From Hyphomicrobiales bacterium (GTDB lineage: Bacteria > Pseudomonadota > Alphaproteobacteria > Rhizobiales > Rhizobiaceae): a stretch of DNA of 64,000 bases. The stretch lies in assembly GCA_900466605.1 (NCBI GenBank), contig UBMU01000009.1, forward strand, positions 62,001 through 126,000. Direction: 5' to 3'. Position numbers and translations under genes: made by a program. The notes below the pieces were generated by a model. The model saw only the letters and a list, made by a program, of their open reading frames with translations, was not told where the DNA came from and did no database searches. Numbering within the stretch: the stretch's first letter is position 1; each line of letters opens with the position of its first letter. This document shows positions 18,372 to 29,704 of this stretch, piece after piece.

Positions 18372-19259
18372 TCAGAGGCCCTTCAGCAGTTCCTTGAAGC
18401 CGCCCTCGACCGTCGGGCGGATGTCCGCACGTTCCAGTGCGAATGCCACGTTGGCCAGGATGAAACCGTCCTTGGCGCCGCAGTCGTAGGTTGTGCCGCG
18501 GAAGTGATAACCCGCGAAAGCCTGATCCTTCAGCAGCTTCAGCATGCCGTCGGTCAGCTGGATTTCATTTCCGGCGCCACGTTCCTGGGTTTCGAGGATC
18601 TTGAAGACCTCAGGCTGCAGGATGTAACGGCCGTTGATAAAGTAGTTCGACGGCGCTGTACCCTTCGCTGGCTTCTCGACCATGCCGGTGATGCGGAAAC
18701 CGTCACCGATCGCTTCGCCGACGCCGACGATCCCGTACTTATGGGCCTGATCGGGGGCGCATTCCTCGACGGCGACGATGTTGCCACCGCTCTGGGCATA
18801 AAGATCGATCATGCCCTTCATGCAACCCTTGCCTTCGCTCTTCATGATCATGTCGGGCAGCAATAGCGCGAATGGCTCATTGCCGACGATCTCGCGGGCG
18901 CACCAGACAGCGTGGCCGAGGCCGAGCGGCTCCTGCTGACGGGTGAAGCTGACCGTACCAGCCTTGGGAAGCTGGCCGGCAAGCAGCGTCATTTCCGCCT
19001 GCTTGCTACGCTCGCGCAGGGTCTGTTCAAGCTCGAAGTGGATATCGAAGTAGTCTTCGATGATGTGTTTGTTGCGACCTGTGACGAAAACGAAATGCTC
19101 GATACCCGCTTCCAAAGCTTCGTCGACCACATACTGAATGATGGGCTTGTCGACGACAGTCAGCATTTCCTTCGGTACGGCTTTCGTAGCCGGGAGAAAG
19201 CGAGTCCCGAGACCAGCAACCGGAAATACAGCTTTGCGAACTTTTTTATGCTCTGCCAC
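18372..19259 (-). CDS. galU: UTP-glucose-1-phosphate uridylyltransferase
   Basis: The 295-residue enzyme makes UDP-glucose from UTP and glucose-1-phosphate for exopolysaccharide, LPS and glucan synthesis. The nucleotide-binding N-terminus is '[20 protein letters not shown]', followed by '[19 protein letters not shown]' and '[19 protein letters not shown]'. The length and motifs match the GalU/ExoN family of rhizobia. The ATG at 19259 is preceded by 'aggaggattgtgtggc' on the coding strand, a strong ribosome site. ExoN would be the symbol if a symbiotic EPS cluster were adjacent, but none is seen. Confidence 0.95.
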   Translation of the reverse strand: MAEHKKVRKAVFPVAGLGTRFLPATKAVPKEMLTVVDKPIIQYVVDEALEAGIEHFVFVTGRNKHIIEDYFDIHFELEQTLRERSKQAEMTLLAGQLPKAGTVSFTRQQEPLGLGHAVWCAREIVGNEPFALLLPDMIMKSEGKGCMKGMIDLYAQSGGNIVAVEECAPDQAHKYGIVGVGEAIGDGFRITGMVEKPAKGTAPSNYFINGRYILQPEVFKILETQERGAGNEIQLTDGMLKLLKDQAFAGYHFRGTTYDCGAKDGFILANVAFALERADIRPTVEGGFKELLKGL

Positions 19260-19459
19260 ACAATCCTCCTGCGATGATTACATCGCTTGAAATAAAAGGC
19301 ATTTTTGATTGGACTAGATGAGATTTGCTACTGTTTTGCAAATGGTGACTGCGTTCGTCCGTCATGGTAAAGAATTTGTTGACTCCGTTCGGGTAGTCTC
19401 AGGCCTGAGCGGAAATTCGCGCTCTGCTGTGCCTGAAACGAAAGGACGGATGACCGCCG

Positions 19460-20683
19460 ATGACTCAAAATCACAGAAACTCCCTTCGTGGTTTCGCTAT
19501 CGCACTCATCGTGACCGCGTCCGCCGGTCTGGCTCCCCTCAATGCGAAAGCCGATCAGCGGTTCCAGAAATGGATCGCGGACTTCTATCAAACTGCCGCT
19601 CAAAATGGCATCAGCAAGGCAACTTACCGGAAAGCCTTCTCAGGCGTCAGCGATCCGGACCCGACGGTGCTCGAAAAAGCCGCCTATCAGCCTGAATTTA
19701 CGACAAAAATCTGGGACTACATAGATTCTCGTGTAAATCCGTACACGGTCCAGATCGGCCGCCAAATGGCCGCAAAACATGCCTCGACCCTGAATTCGAT
19801 CCAGCGCCAGTTCGGTGTGGACAAGGCGATTCTCCTCGCCATCTGGTCGATGGAATCCAACTATGGCGCAGTTCTAGAGAAGGACGACCGCCTGCATTAC
19901 GTTCCACGCGCGCTGGCAACGCTCGCCTATGCCGATGAACGCCGCGCAAAGTTCGCCAAGAAGCAGCTGATCGCCGCGCTGAAGATCCTGCAGAATGGTG
20001 ATATCTCCCCGGATGGCATGACCGGCTCCTGGGCCGGCGCCATGGGCCATACCCAATTCATTCCAACGAGCTACCTGCTCTACGCGATCGATGCCGACGG
20101 CAACGGCCATCGTGACATCTGGAATTCCGTGCCCGATGCCCTGGCAACCTCTGCCAACCTGCTGATGAAGAACGGCTGGGATACCGGCAAGACCTGGGGC
20201 TATGAGGTTGTGGTGCCGCCGAACGCCAAGAAGCAGGTCGGTAAGACCCACTCGCTGGCGCAATGGGCCTCCCTTGGCCTGGCGCGGCCCAACGGCAAGA
20301 GCTTCCGCGATGGCGGCAGCAACGCCGTGCTGAAGATGCCCGCTGGCCCGGATGGCCCGGGCTTCCTGATGACCAGCAACTTCTTCACCATCAAGAAATA
20401 CAACGCCTCGGATAGCTACGCCATCGCCGTCGGCCTGCTGGCGGACGAGATCGCCGGCTATGGCGGCATGAAACAGCGCTGGCCGCGACCGGGCGGCACG
20501 CTCGATGTCAAGGAAAAGTTCGAGCTGCAGACGCGCCTGAAGACGCTCGGCTATTATGATGGCGAGGTCGATGGAAACTTCGGCAGTGGATCCAAGGCAG
20601 CGATTGCCGCGGTTCAGGCACGCATCGGAATGCAGCAGGACGGCGAACCATCGCTGCCACTGCTGAACGCGCTTCGCAAATAG
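19460..20683 (+). CDS. Lytic murein transglycosylase, MltB/SLT_2 type with peptidoglycan-binding domain
   Basis: A 407-residue periplasmic enzyme that cleaves peptidoglycan glycan strands. The signal peptide spans about residues 1-32 (cleavage near 'NAKADQRF'). The MltB-type catalytic domain includes 'LLAIWSMESNYGA' with the catalytic Glu and 'GSWAGAMGHTQFIPTSY'. A C-terminal peptidoglycan-binding domain (about 345-407, 'LQTRLKTLGYYDGEVDGNFG') follows. No lipobox is present, so it is likely soluble. The SGNH-like gene begins about 90 bases downstream and may be cotranscribed; both are envelope proteins. Confidence 0.93.
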   Translation: MTQNHRNSLRGFAIALIVTASAGLAPLNAKADQRFQKWIADFYQTAAQNGISKATYRKAFSGVSDPDPTVLEKAAYQPEFTTKIWDYIDSRVNPYTVQIGRQMAAKHASTLNSIQRQFGVDKAILLAIWSMESNYGAVLEKDDRLHYVPRALATLAYADERRAKFAKKQLIAALKILQNGDISPDGMTGSWAGAMGHTQFIPTSYLLYAIDADGNGHRDIWNSVPDALATSANLLMKNGWDTGKTWGYEVVVPPNAKKQVGKTHSLAQWASLGLARPNGKSFRDGGSNAVLKMPAGPDGPGFLMTSNFFTIKKYNASDSYAIAVGLLADEIAGYGGMKQRWPRPGGTLDVKEKFELQTRLKTLGYYDGEVDGNFGSGSKAAIAAVQARIGMQQDGEPSLPLLNALRK

Positions 20684-20770
20684 ACGGAATAATCGGCGAC
20701 ATGCATTTTGGGGTGTGGACGCGAGTTCCCGCTCCATGCGAGAATGCCGGCAGATGCGAGGCTGCTGACT

Positions 20771-21973
20771 ATGCGTAAACGAGTAAAACGGGCAACGCTC
20801 CGCTTTGGTGCGATCGGCACCGCGGCGCTGGTGCTTGTCTTCAGCGCGTTGCCCGTGCACGTGGCCGATGCGCAGGAGCGGTATTACTATCGCCGCTCCA
20901 TTCTCGACTTCTTTCTTGGTCGCCGCTACATCCAGCAGTATCCGCCGCAGGCCCCGTCGCAGAACGCGCCGCAGCGACAGCCTGCGCCGAAGAAGAAGGT
21001 CGCTCCGAAGGCGGCAGCAGCTCCCCGTGCCGTCACTCCGGTCATCGCGGAAGAGAAGGTCGTCGAGAAGCTTGCCAATGCTCAGAAGATACTCGTCGTC
21101 GGTGATTTTCTCGCCGGCGGCCTCGGCGTCGGCATGGATGCTGCCTTCAAGGACTCACCCGGCATTGTCGTCGAGACGCGCAGTAACGTCGCCTCCGGTC
21201 TGGTACGCGACGACTACTACGATTGGCCGCAGCAACTGACGACGTTCATGGACGAGGCCAAGCCCGCAATGGTCATCGTCATGCTCGGCGCAAACGATCG
21301 CCAGCAGATGGTGACCGATGTCGGCAAGGAAAAATTCAGGACCGACGGCTGGTATGCCGAATATCAGCGTCGCGTCGTCGACTTCGGCAAGCAAGTCACC
21401 AACCGCAAGATCCCACTACTCTGGGTCGGTCTGCCGGCTTTCGATTCGCCTGCGATGACCGCCGATGCCGTGCAGCTCAATCAGCTGTTCCGCAAGCAGA
21501 TGGAAAGTGTCGGCGGCGAGTTCGTTGACATCTGGGACGGCTTTGTCAGCGAGGGCGGGGACTTCATCGTCACCGGCTCTGACATCAACGGCCAGCAGGT
21601 TCGCCTGCGTACATCGGACGGCATCAACCTCACAGAGGCCGGTCGACGCAAACTTGCCTTCTATGTCGAGAAGCCAGTGCGCCGAATCCTCGGAGCGCAG
21701 GCAAGTCCCGATCTCGTTCGCCTCGACACGGGCAACGCGCCGGCGATCGACGCGGTCGCAATGCCCGGTCGCACAGAACCGATCAGCCTTTCGGATCCAA
21801 ACCTCGATGGCGGTGCAGAACTTCTTGGCGGTAGGGCGCTGCCGGTCAGCGCCACCAAGTCGCCTCGTGACATGCTGGTTCAGGATGGCGAGATGGCCGC
21901 TCCGCCCGCCGGTCGCGTCGATGACTACCGCATGACCCCGATGAAGCCGACGGCGCAGGTGTCCGTAAAATAG
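20771..21973 (+). CDS. DUF459/SGNH-fold periplasmic protein, catalytic residues replaced
   Basis: A 400-residue exported protein. An Arg/Lys-rich N-terminus and hydrophobic segment (residues about 10-30) end at 'VHVADAQ', followed by a Pro/Gln/Ala linker. An SGNH-hydrolase-like domain (about 95-310) and a low-complexity tail complete it. Block III 'MLGANDRQ' is intact. The block I GDS reads GDF ('VVGDFLAGGLGVG') and the final DxxH reads DxxN ('SDGINLTEAGRRK'), so the Ser and His of the triad are missing. It may be a non-catalytic binding protein (inference). The ATG at 20771 is the natural start; the earlier ATG at 20708 lacks a site. Confidence 0.8.
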   Translation: MRKRVKRATLRFGAIGTAALVLVFSALPVHVADAQERYYYRRSILDFFLGRRYIQQYPPQAPSQNAPQRQPAPKKKVAPKAAAAPRAVTPVIAEEKVVEKLANAQKILVVGDFLAGGLGVGMDAAFKDSPGIVVETRSNVASGLVRDDYYDWPQQLTTFMDEAKPAMVIVMLGANDRQQMVTDVGKEKFRTDGWYAEYQRRVVDFGKQVTNRKIPLLWVGLPAFDSPAMTADAVQLNQLFRKQMESVGGEFVDIWDGFVSEGGDFIVTGSDINGQQVRLRTSDGINLTEAGRRKLAFYVEKPVRRILGAQASPDLVRLDTGNAPAIDAVAMPGRTEPISLSDPNLDGGAELLGGRALPVSATKSPRDMLVQDGEMAAPPAGRVDDYRMTPMKPTAQVSVK

Positions 21974-22111
21974 GTGACGAAGACGACGGCCCGTCCTTGA
22001 GTTCAAGCGCGGCGGCGGCCTCGGCCGCTGCTGGTTGCGTGAAAGCTGACCACTCCCGCGGGAACCTCCCCTGAGCGGGCCAACCAATATCCGCCGACGG
22101 AGAAAAGACCC

Positions 22112-22741
22112 ATGCATTCACAAACGCCGATTGATCACGGCGCATGGTCCGCCTGGCATCCGGCCGAAGTGGCGGGCCGACTGAACGGCATTTCAAGACC
22201 GTGGTGCATTGTTGGCGGGTGGGCGCTCGACCTCTGGCATGGCCAGCAGACCCGCGAGCATGAAGACCTGGAATTCACGGTTTTGCGCCAGGATCTCTGC
22301 ATCTTTCGCGACGTCCTGAAAGGCATCGAGTTTCATACGGCGGGAGACGGCGTTGTCGAGCACCTGCCGGCGCACGAGGAGCCACCGGCAGCAATCTCGC
22401 AGATATGGTGTCTGGACGTGGAGGAGCAGCGTTGGCGGGTCGATATGATGATCGAGCCGGGAACACCCGCGAGCTGGGTCTACAAGAGGGATCCGGCCAT
22501 CTCTCGCCCCCGCGTCGAGATGGTCGAAACCACGGCTGAGGGTATTCCCTATCTGAAGCCGGCTGCCGTTCTGCTGTTCAAGGCGAAATACAGACGCGCC
22601 AAGGATGAAATCGATTTCGAGAGTGCGGTTCCCAAACTTCCCGCTTTGGAACGCCTGTGGCTGAAAGCTGCCCTAGCGGCATGCCACCCTGGCCACGAAT
22701 GGCTAAAGAGTCTGCACGAGCGGCCGATGACGCTCGCCTAG
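22112..22741 (+). CDS. Nucleotidyltransferase-fold protein, aminoglycoside adenylyltransferase-like
   Basis: The 209-residue protein has a minimal nucleotidyltransferase core: 'CIVGGWALDLWHGQQTREHE' followed by acidic 'DLEF', which gives the GG-x-D/E-x-D/E active-site layout, then 'WRVDMMIEPG'. It resembles the pfam Aminoglyc_resit (AadB/LinA-type) group, whose members transfer AMP to antibiotics. 'YLKPAAVLLFKAKYRRAKDE' is a conserved C-terminal block. Many chromosomal members are housekeeping or orphan enzymes, so antibiotic resistance should not be assumed. The ATG follows 'cggagaaaagaccc'. Confidence 0.8.
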   Translation: MHSQTPIDHGAWSAWHPAEVAGRLNGISRPWCIVGGWALDLWHGQQTREHEDLEFTVLRQDLCIFRDVLKGIEFHTAGDGVVEHLPAHEEPPAAISQIWCLDVEEQRWRVDMMIEPGTPASWVYKRDPAISRPRVEMVETTAEGIPYLKPAAVLLFKAKYRRAKDEIDFESAVPKLPALERLWLKAALAACHPGHEWLKSLHERPMTLA

Positions 22742-22767
22742 ACATGATCCAGAACTCGTGAAACGAA

Positions 22768-22788
22768 AGGGCCGCTCGAAGCGGCCCT
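22768..22788. terminator. Hairpin between the nucleotidyltransferase gene and gltD
   Basis: A nine-base perfect stem (agggccgct / agcggccct) with a three-base loop lies between two convergent stops. T-rich sequence follows on the minus-strand side (ctttcgttt), so it probably ends gltD transcription and may act in both directions. Confidence 0.7.
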
Positions 22789-22813
22789 AACTCCATTCAG
22801 CAAACGGCATCGC

Positions 22814-24268
<1,455 letters not shown>

Positions 24269-24447
24269 ATTTTCGTCCCTTACACTCATGACCGCCTCGC
24301 CTGCGGCCAGTTGTCCATTGTTAGCCTCGACAGCGGAGGCAAGTTGCTTCTTTCGACCGTCATAGAGATATCCCTTGGGTGCCATCCACGTGTCTGCGCT
24401 GCCTGAGGCTGCTGCCGATCCATGGGTCATGGAGATATTTCGGTCAT

Positions 24448-24478
24448 CCGCTGCGCCGGCGCTTTGCCGGCGCAGCGG
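24448..24478. repeat. Perfect inverted repeat in the gltB-gltD gap
   Basis: A 13-base perfect stem (ccgctgcgccggc / gccggcgcagcgg) with a five-base loop sits 13 bases downstream of the gltB stop. No T tract follows in the gltB direction (next bases on minus: atgaccgaaa), so it looks more like an mRNA-stabilising or partial-attenuation hairpin than a full terminator. Confidence 0.6.
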
Positions 24479-24490
24479 AAGTAAGCGTAT

Positions 24491-27400
24491 TTACTCCGCC
24501 GCAATTCCCATGCGGGCGCGTTCCATCTCCTCGAGGGCACGGCGGTACTCGACCGGCATGACCTTGCGGAACTTCGGACGGTAGTCGGCCCAGTTGTCCA
24601 GGATCTGCTTGGCGCGGGTGGAGCCCGTGTAGTGCAGATGATTGGAGATCAACTGGTAGAGACGTTCCTCGTCGTGGCGTGTCATGTCACCGGAGACGTC
24701 GACACGTCCCTTGTGAGCAAGATCGCCGCCGTGATGATGCAGCTTCTCCAGCATGTCGTCCTCTTCCGGAACCGGCTCGAGTTCGACCATCGCCATGTTG
24801 CAGCGCTTGGCGAAATCACCGCTCTCGTCGAGAACATAGGCCACGCCACCCGACATGCCGGCCGCGAAGTTGCGCCCGGTTTCACCGAGCACGACGACCA
24901 CACCACCGGTCATGTATTCGCAGCCATGGTCGCCCACGCCTTCGACAATGGCGATGGCACCCGAGTTACGGACCGCGAAGCGTTCGCCCGCGACACCGCG
25001 GAAGTAACACTCGCCCTCTGTCGCGCCGTAAAGCACGGTGTTGCCGACGATGATCGACTCTTCCGCAACGATCTTCGAGTTCTCAGGCGGCCGGACGATG
25101 ATCTTGCCGCCCGAAAGGCCCTTGCCGACATAGTCGTTGCCGTCGCCGACCAGGTTGAAGGTGATGCCGCGAGCCAAGAAGGCGCCGAACGACTGACCAG
25201 CCGTGCCCTTGAGCGTCACGTTGATCGTGTCGTCCTTGAGACCACGGTGGTTGTAGCGCTTGGCGACTTCGCCAGACAGCATCGCTCCTGCCGAGCGGTC
25301 GACGTTCTTGATGTCGACCTCGAAGGACACAGGCGTCTTCGAAGACAATGCCGGCTCGGCCTCGGCGATCAGCTTGCGGTCGAGAATATCGTCGATCGGG
25401 TGCTTCTGGCGCGTCGTCCAGTAGGTTGCCTCCTTCGGCGCCTCGACCTTGTGGAAGATGCGGCTGAAGTCTAGGCCCTTGGACTTCCAGTGCGCCAGCA
25501 TCTCATCCTTCTCGAGCAGCTCCGAAGCGCCGATGATCTCGTCGAACTTGGTAAAGCCGAGCGACGCCAGGATCTCGCGCACTTCGTTGGCAACGAAGAA
25601 GAAGTAGTTGATGACGTGCTCCGGCGTGCCCTTGAAGCGCTTGCGCAGAACAGGGTCCTGCGTGGCAACGCCCACGGGGCAGGTGTTCAGATGGCACTTG
25701 CGCATCATGATGCAGCCGGCAGCGATAACAGGCGCGGTGGCGAAGCCGAATTCGTCGGCACCGAGAAGCGCGCCGATGATGACGTCGCGGCCGGTCTTCA
25801 GGCCACCATCGACCTGCAGGGCGATACGCGAACGCAGGCCGTTCAGCACCAGCGTCTGCTGCGTCTCGGCAAGGCCGATTTCCCACGGCGAACCGGCATG
25901 CTTCAGCGAGGTCAGCGGCGATGCGCCGGTGCCGCCGTCGAAGCCGGAGACGGTGATGTGGTCGGCGCGCGCCTTGGCAACGCCGGCGGCAACCGTGCCG
26001 ACGCCGACTTCCGAGACCAACTTGACCGAGACATCGGATGTCGGATTGACGTTCTTCAGGTCGTAGATCAGCTGCGCCAGATCTTCGATCGAATAGATGT
26101 CATGATGCGGCGGCGGCGAAATCAGGCCGACGCCAGGCGTCGAGTGGCGGGTCTTGGCGACGGTCGCATCGACCTTGTGGCCGGGCAACTGGCCGCCCTC
26201 GCCGGGCTTGGCACCCTGCGCCACCTTGATCTGCAGCATATCGGCATTAACAAGATACTCGGTCGTCACACCGAAGCGTCCCGATGCGATCTGCTTGATC
26301 GCTGAGCGTTCCGGGTTCGCCGAACCATCCGGCAGCGGGAAGTAGCGGTCGCTCTCTTCGCCGCCCTCGCCGGTGTTCGACTTGCCGCCGATCTTGTTCA
26401 TGGCGATCGCCAGCGTCGTATGCGCCTCGCGGCTGATCGAGCCGAAGGACATGGCGCCGGTCGAGAAGCGCTTGACGATATCCACCGCCGGCTCGACCTC
26501 GTCGAGCGAAACGGGCGTGCGGCCGAGCTGTTCGGCGGTCTTGATGCTGAATAGACCGCGAATGGTGTTCATCCGGAGCGCCGACGTGTTCACCATCTCG
26601 GCGAACTCGCGGTAGCGGTCCTCGGAGTTGCCGCGAACGGCGTGCTGCAGCGTGGCCACCGCATCCGGCGTCCAGGCATGGCTTTCGCCGCGCATGCGGT
26701 AGGCATATTCGCCGCCGATATCGAGCGTGGTCGCCAGCAGCGGATCCTTGCCGAAGGCAGAGGTGTGGCGAGCAACGGTCTCTTCGGCAATCGCCGTGAG
26801 ATCGACGCCTTCAATCATCGTCGCGGTGCCAAAGAAGTACTTGTCGACCAGCTCCTGCTGCAGGCCGATCGCATCGAAAATCTGGCCACCGCAATAGGAC
26901 TGATAGGTCGAAATCCCCATCTTCGACATGACCTTGAGGATGCCTTTGCCGACCGCCTTGATGTAGCGGTAGACGACTTCCGAGGCGTCCACTTCCTTCG
27001 GGAACTCGCCCTTGGCATGCATGTCGAGAAGCGTATCGAAGGCAAGGTAAGGGTTGATCGCTTCGGCGCCATAGCCTGCGAGCAGGCAGAAGTGGTGCAC
27101 TTCACGCGGCTCGCCGGTCTCGACGACGAGGCCAACCGATGTGCGCAGGCCCTTGCGAATCAGGTGATGGTGCACGGCTGCCGTCGCCAGCAGCGCGGGA
27201 ATCGCGATACGATCAGGCCCGATCTGGCGGTCGGAGAGAACGATGATGTTGTAGCCACCCTTGACCGCCGCTTCCGCGCGTTCGCAGAGGCGATCGAGCA
27301 TCTCGGGCATGCCTTCGGCGCCGCGCTCCACGTCATAGGTGAAGTCGAGCGTCTTGGTGTCGAAGCGGTCTTCCGTGTGACCGATCGAGCGGATCTTTTC

Positions 27401-29215
27401 GAGATCGCCGTTGGTCAGGATCGGCTGACGCACTTCCAGGCGCTTGGCGTTCGCCATGCCGGTGTGGTCGAGAATGTTCGGACGCGGGCCGATGAACGAA
27501 ACGAGGCTCATCACGAGCTCTTCGCGGATCGGATCGATCGGCGGGTTGGTGACCTGCGCGAAGTTCTGCTTGAAGTAGGTGTAGAGCAGCTTCGACTTTT
27601 CCGACATGGCCGAGATCGGCGTGTCCGTGCCCATCGAGCCGACAGCTTCCTGGCCCGTCGTCGCCATCGGCGACATCAGGATCTTGGTGTCTTCGGTGGT
27701 GTAACCGAAGGCCTGCTGGCGGTTCAACAGCGACACGTCGCGACGCAGCGCGCGCGGTTCGACCGGCTTCAGGTCTTCGAGGATCAGCTGAGTGCGATCC
27801 AGCCAGTTGCGGTAGGGATGCTTGGTCGCAAGTTCCGTCTTCAGCTCCTCGTCGGAGATGATCTTGCCCTGCTCCATGTCGATGAGCAGCATCTTGCCCG
27901 GCTGCAGGCGCCACTTCCTGACGATATCCTCTTCGGCCACCGGCAGCGTGCCGGCTTCCGAAGCGAGAATGACGCGGTCGTCCGAGGTGACGAGATAGCG
28001 GGCCGGACGCAGGCCGTTACGGTCAAGCGTCGCGCCGATCTGCTTGCCGTCGGTGAAGGCAACGGCCGCCGGTCCATCCCACGGCTCCATCAGCGCGGCA
28101 TGGTATTCGTAGAACGCCTTGCGATCAGCCGCCATCGACTGGTTGCCCGCCCAGGCTTCCGGGATCAGCATCATCACGGCATGCGCCATGGAATAGCCGC
28201 CGCGCACGAGGAATTCGAGCGCGTTGTCGAAACAGGCGGTGTCCGACTGACCTTCATAAGAGATCGGCCAGAGCTTGGAGATATCGTCGCCGAAGAGCGG
28301 CGAGGACACCGATGCCTGACGAGCCGCCATCCAGTTGACGTTGGAGCGCAGCGTGTTGATTTCCCCGTTGTGCGCAACCATGCGATAGGGGTGCGCCAGC
28401 TTCCACGACGGGAAGGTGTTGGTCGAGAAGCGCTGGTGCACGAGGGCAACCGCGCTTTCGAAGCGCGGGTCCGACAGATCCTTGTAATAGGCGCCGACCT
28501 GGTAGGCCAGGAACATGCCCTTGTAGACGATCGTCGCCGACGACAGCGACACCGGATAGAAATGGCTCTCCTCGCCGTCGAACTCGTCATAGATGCGGTT
28601 CGAGATCACCTTGCGCAGCGTGAACAGGCGACGTTCGAATTCATCGGTCGTCGCCGCGCTTTCGCCGGCGCCGATGAAGATCTGACAGTGGTGCGGTTCC
28701 GTCGCGGCGATATCCGGCGCCTTGGACAGCGAAGAGTTGTCGACAGGCACATCGCGGAAGCCGAGCAGAACCTGACCTTCCTCGGCGATGACGTCGTGCA
28801 TCACCTTCTTGAAATGCTCGATCTGCTTTTCGTCGCGCGGCATGAAGACATGACCGACGCCATATTCGCCGGCCTTCGGCAAGGTGATGCCCTGCTTGGC
28901 CATTTCCTCGCGGAAGAAACGGTCGGGAATCTGAACGAGAATGCCCGCGCCGTCGCCCATCAGCGGATCGGCGCCGACGGCGCCGCGGTGCGTCAGGTTC
29001 TCGAGAATGAAGAGACCGTCCTTGACGATCTGGTGCGACTTCTGACCCTTCATATGGGCGACGAAGCCGACGCCACAGGCATCGTGCTCGTTGCGCGGGT
29101 CGTAAAGTCCCTGTTTTTGCGGCAAACCGGAGGCGAATTTACGCGCATTGGCCGTCGCGCGCGCGGTTGCTGCTGCGAACTGGTCAAAACCCGTGGATGG
29201 CGTCTTCGTCATCAT
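24491..29215 (-). CDS. gltB: Glutamate synthase (NADPH) large subunit
   Basis: The 1574-residue alpha subunit transfers the amide of glutamine to 2-oxoglutarate, giving two glutamates. After a propeptide of about 46 residues the class II amidotransferase Cys appears in '[14 protein letters not shown]' (Cys about 47). The central and FMN-binding synthase domains follow, with '[20 protein letters not shown]' and the 3Fe-4S motif '[14 protein letters not shown]'. A C-terminal GXGXG beta-helix domain includes '[20 protein letters not shown]'. The length is typical. The start (ATGATG) has 'aggaggga' upstream. With gltD it forms the GOGAT arm of ammonium assimilation. Confidence 0.97.
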   Translation of the reverse strand: MMTKTPSTGFDQFAAATARATANARKFASGLPQKQGLYDPRNEHDACGVGFVAHMKGQKSHQIVKDGLFILENLTHRGAVGADPLMGDGAGILVQIPDRFFREEMAKQGITLPKAGEYGVGHVFMPRDEKQIEHFKKVMHDVIAEEGQVLLGFRDVPVDNSSLSKAPDIAATEPHHCQIFIGAGESAATTDEFERRLFTLRKVISNRIYDEFDGEESHFYPVSLSSATIVYKGMFLAYQVGAYYKDLSDPRFESAVALVHQRFSTNTFPSWKLAHPYRMVAHNGEINTLRSNVNWMAARQASVSSPLFGDDISKLWPISYEGQSDTACFDNALEFLVRGGYSMAHAVMMLIPEAWAGNQSMAADRKAFYEYHAALMEPWDGPAAVAFTDGKQIGATLDRNGLRPARYLVTSDDRVILASEAGTLPVAEEDIVRKWRLQPGKMLLIDMEQGKIISDEELKTELATKHPYRNWLDRTQLILEDLKPVEPRALRRDVSLLNRQQAFGYTTEDTKILMSPMATTGQEAVGSMGTDTPISAMSEKSKLLYTYFKQNFAQVTNPPIDPIREELVMSLVSFIGPRPNILDHTGMANAKRLEVRQPILTNGDLEKIRSIGHTEDRFDTKTLDFTYDVERGAEGMPEMLDRLCERAEAAVKGGYNIIVLSDRQIGPDRIAIPALLATAAVHHHLIRKGLRTSVGLVVETGEPREVHHFCLLAGYGAEAINPYLAFDTLLDMHAKGEFPKEVDASEVVYRYIKAVGKGILKVMSKMGISTYQSYCGGQIFDAIGLQQELVDKYFFGTATMIEGVDLTAIAEETVARHTSAFGKDPLLATTLDIGGEYAYRMRGESHAWTPDAVATLQHAVRGNSEDRYREFAEMVNTSALRMNTIRGLFSIKTAEQLGRTPVSLDEVEPAVDIVKRFSTGAMSFGSISREAHTTLAIAMNKIGGKSNTGEGGEESDRYFPLPDGSANPERSAIKQIASGRFGVTTEYLVNADMLQIKVAQGAKPGEGGQLPGHKVDATVAKTRHSTPGVGLISPPPHHDIYSIEDLAQLIYDLKNVNPTSDVSVKLVSEVGVGTVAAGVAKARADHITVSGFDGGTGASPLTSLKHAGSPWEIGLAETQQTLVLNGLRSRIALQVDGGLKTGRDVIIGALLGADEFGFATAPVIAAGCIMMRKCHLNTCPVGVATQDPVLRKRFKGTPEHVINYFFFVANEVREILASLGFTKFDEIIGASELLEKDEMLAHWKSKGLDFSRIFHKVEAPKEATYWTTRQKHPIDDILDRKLIAEAEPALSSKTPVSFEVDIKNVDRSAGAMLSGEVAKRYNHRGLKDDTINVTLKGTAGQSFGAFLARGITFNLVGDGNDYVGKGLSGGKIIVRPPENSKIVAEESIIVGNTVLYGATEGECYFRGVAGERFAVRNSGAIAIVEGVGDHGCEYMTGGVVVVLGETGRNFAAGMSGGVAYVLDESGDFAKRCNMAMVELEPVPEEDDMLEKLHHHGGDLAHKGRVDVSGDMTRHDEERLYQLISNHLHYTGSTRAKQILDNWADYRPKFRKVMPVEYRRALEEMERARMGIAAE

Positions 29216-29704
29216 TCCCTCCTGTCAGAGCCCGCAGGGCTGCGGGCGGCTTCTTGTCGTGCGCCGTCCCTGATCCTAGGTTCGGCGCGTGACAGCGCTG
29301 TTGCATTAATCGAAGATCCGGTCGCCGGCGGCAGGCTCTCCAGGGAAAGCAACCGTTGCGCTACCGCGCCTGCCATCCGCCTCCGCATGCGGGCTTTTGC
29401 CCGCTTTTGAAGAACTATAGCGTGAAACCCCACAAGTGTAAGGTTTTTTGGCACCTCTTCGGCCATCGCGGCCAAAATAGGACAACAACCCTGTCCTAAT
29501 TCACTTGATCTATGCCAGAAACATATTGTCTGTGCAAGAGTGCAGATTCAAAAAATCGGCGATTTGAGACATAATATTGCCGAACAACGATACAATCGAG
29601 ACATAAAATTACGCGTTTCCGCACTATTTTGTTTATTGATTGCCGACGTCAATTTTTGTGATGGATTCCACCACGCCCCTTTGACGAGGAAAGGTGTTGG
29701 CGTA
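29216..29704. other. 489-base divergent intergenic region between gltB and the threonine aldolase gene
   Basis: No gene is supported here. On the gltB side it holds a candidate promoter (29415-29442) and, in the roughly 190-base leader, two hairpins: gcgggc-TTTT-gcccgc at 29389-29404 (followed by TTTT on the plus strand, so it could end a plus-strand transcript) and gcccgca/tgcgggc at 29229-29246, just upstream of the gltB ribosome site. The part nearer the aldolase gene (29480-29700) is AT-rich, as expected for a promoter region, but I cannot place boxes with confidence. Confidence 0.6.
29415..29442 (-). promoter_or_regulatory. Candidate sigma-70 promoter of gltB
   Basis: On the minus strand CTTACA is followed after 16 bases by CTATAG, close to the rhizobial consensus CTTGAC-N17-CTATAT. 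It would place the transcript start about 190 bases before the gltB ATG. Confidence 0.5.

Noticed and set aside
22112..22741. Calling the nucleotidyltransferase an antibiotic-resistance gene
   Set aside because: Only the general fold and active-site pattern are seen. There is no mobile context, and chromosomal members of this family need not modify antibiotics.
29389..29408. Plus-strand terminator-like hairpin (gcgggc-TTTT-gcccgc-TTTT) as evidence of another sRNA
   Set aside because: No second conserved hairpin or promoter is seen upstream of it on the plus strand; it may simply be a leader hairpin of gltB read from the other side.
26642..29410. Long open frame (922 codons) antisense to gltB
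   Set aside because: It mirrors the codon pattern of gltB, has no ribosome site or domain, and gltB is certain on the other strand. Similar mirror frames occur opposite pepF (1584-2828), hss (6891-8531), the chemoreceptor (36323-37663), the DUF2126 protein (57811-59151) and the ATP-grasp protein (59498-60565).
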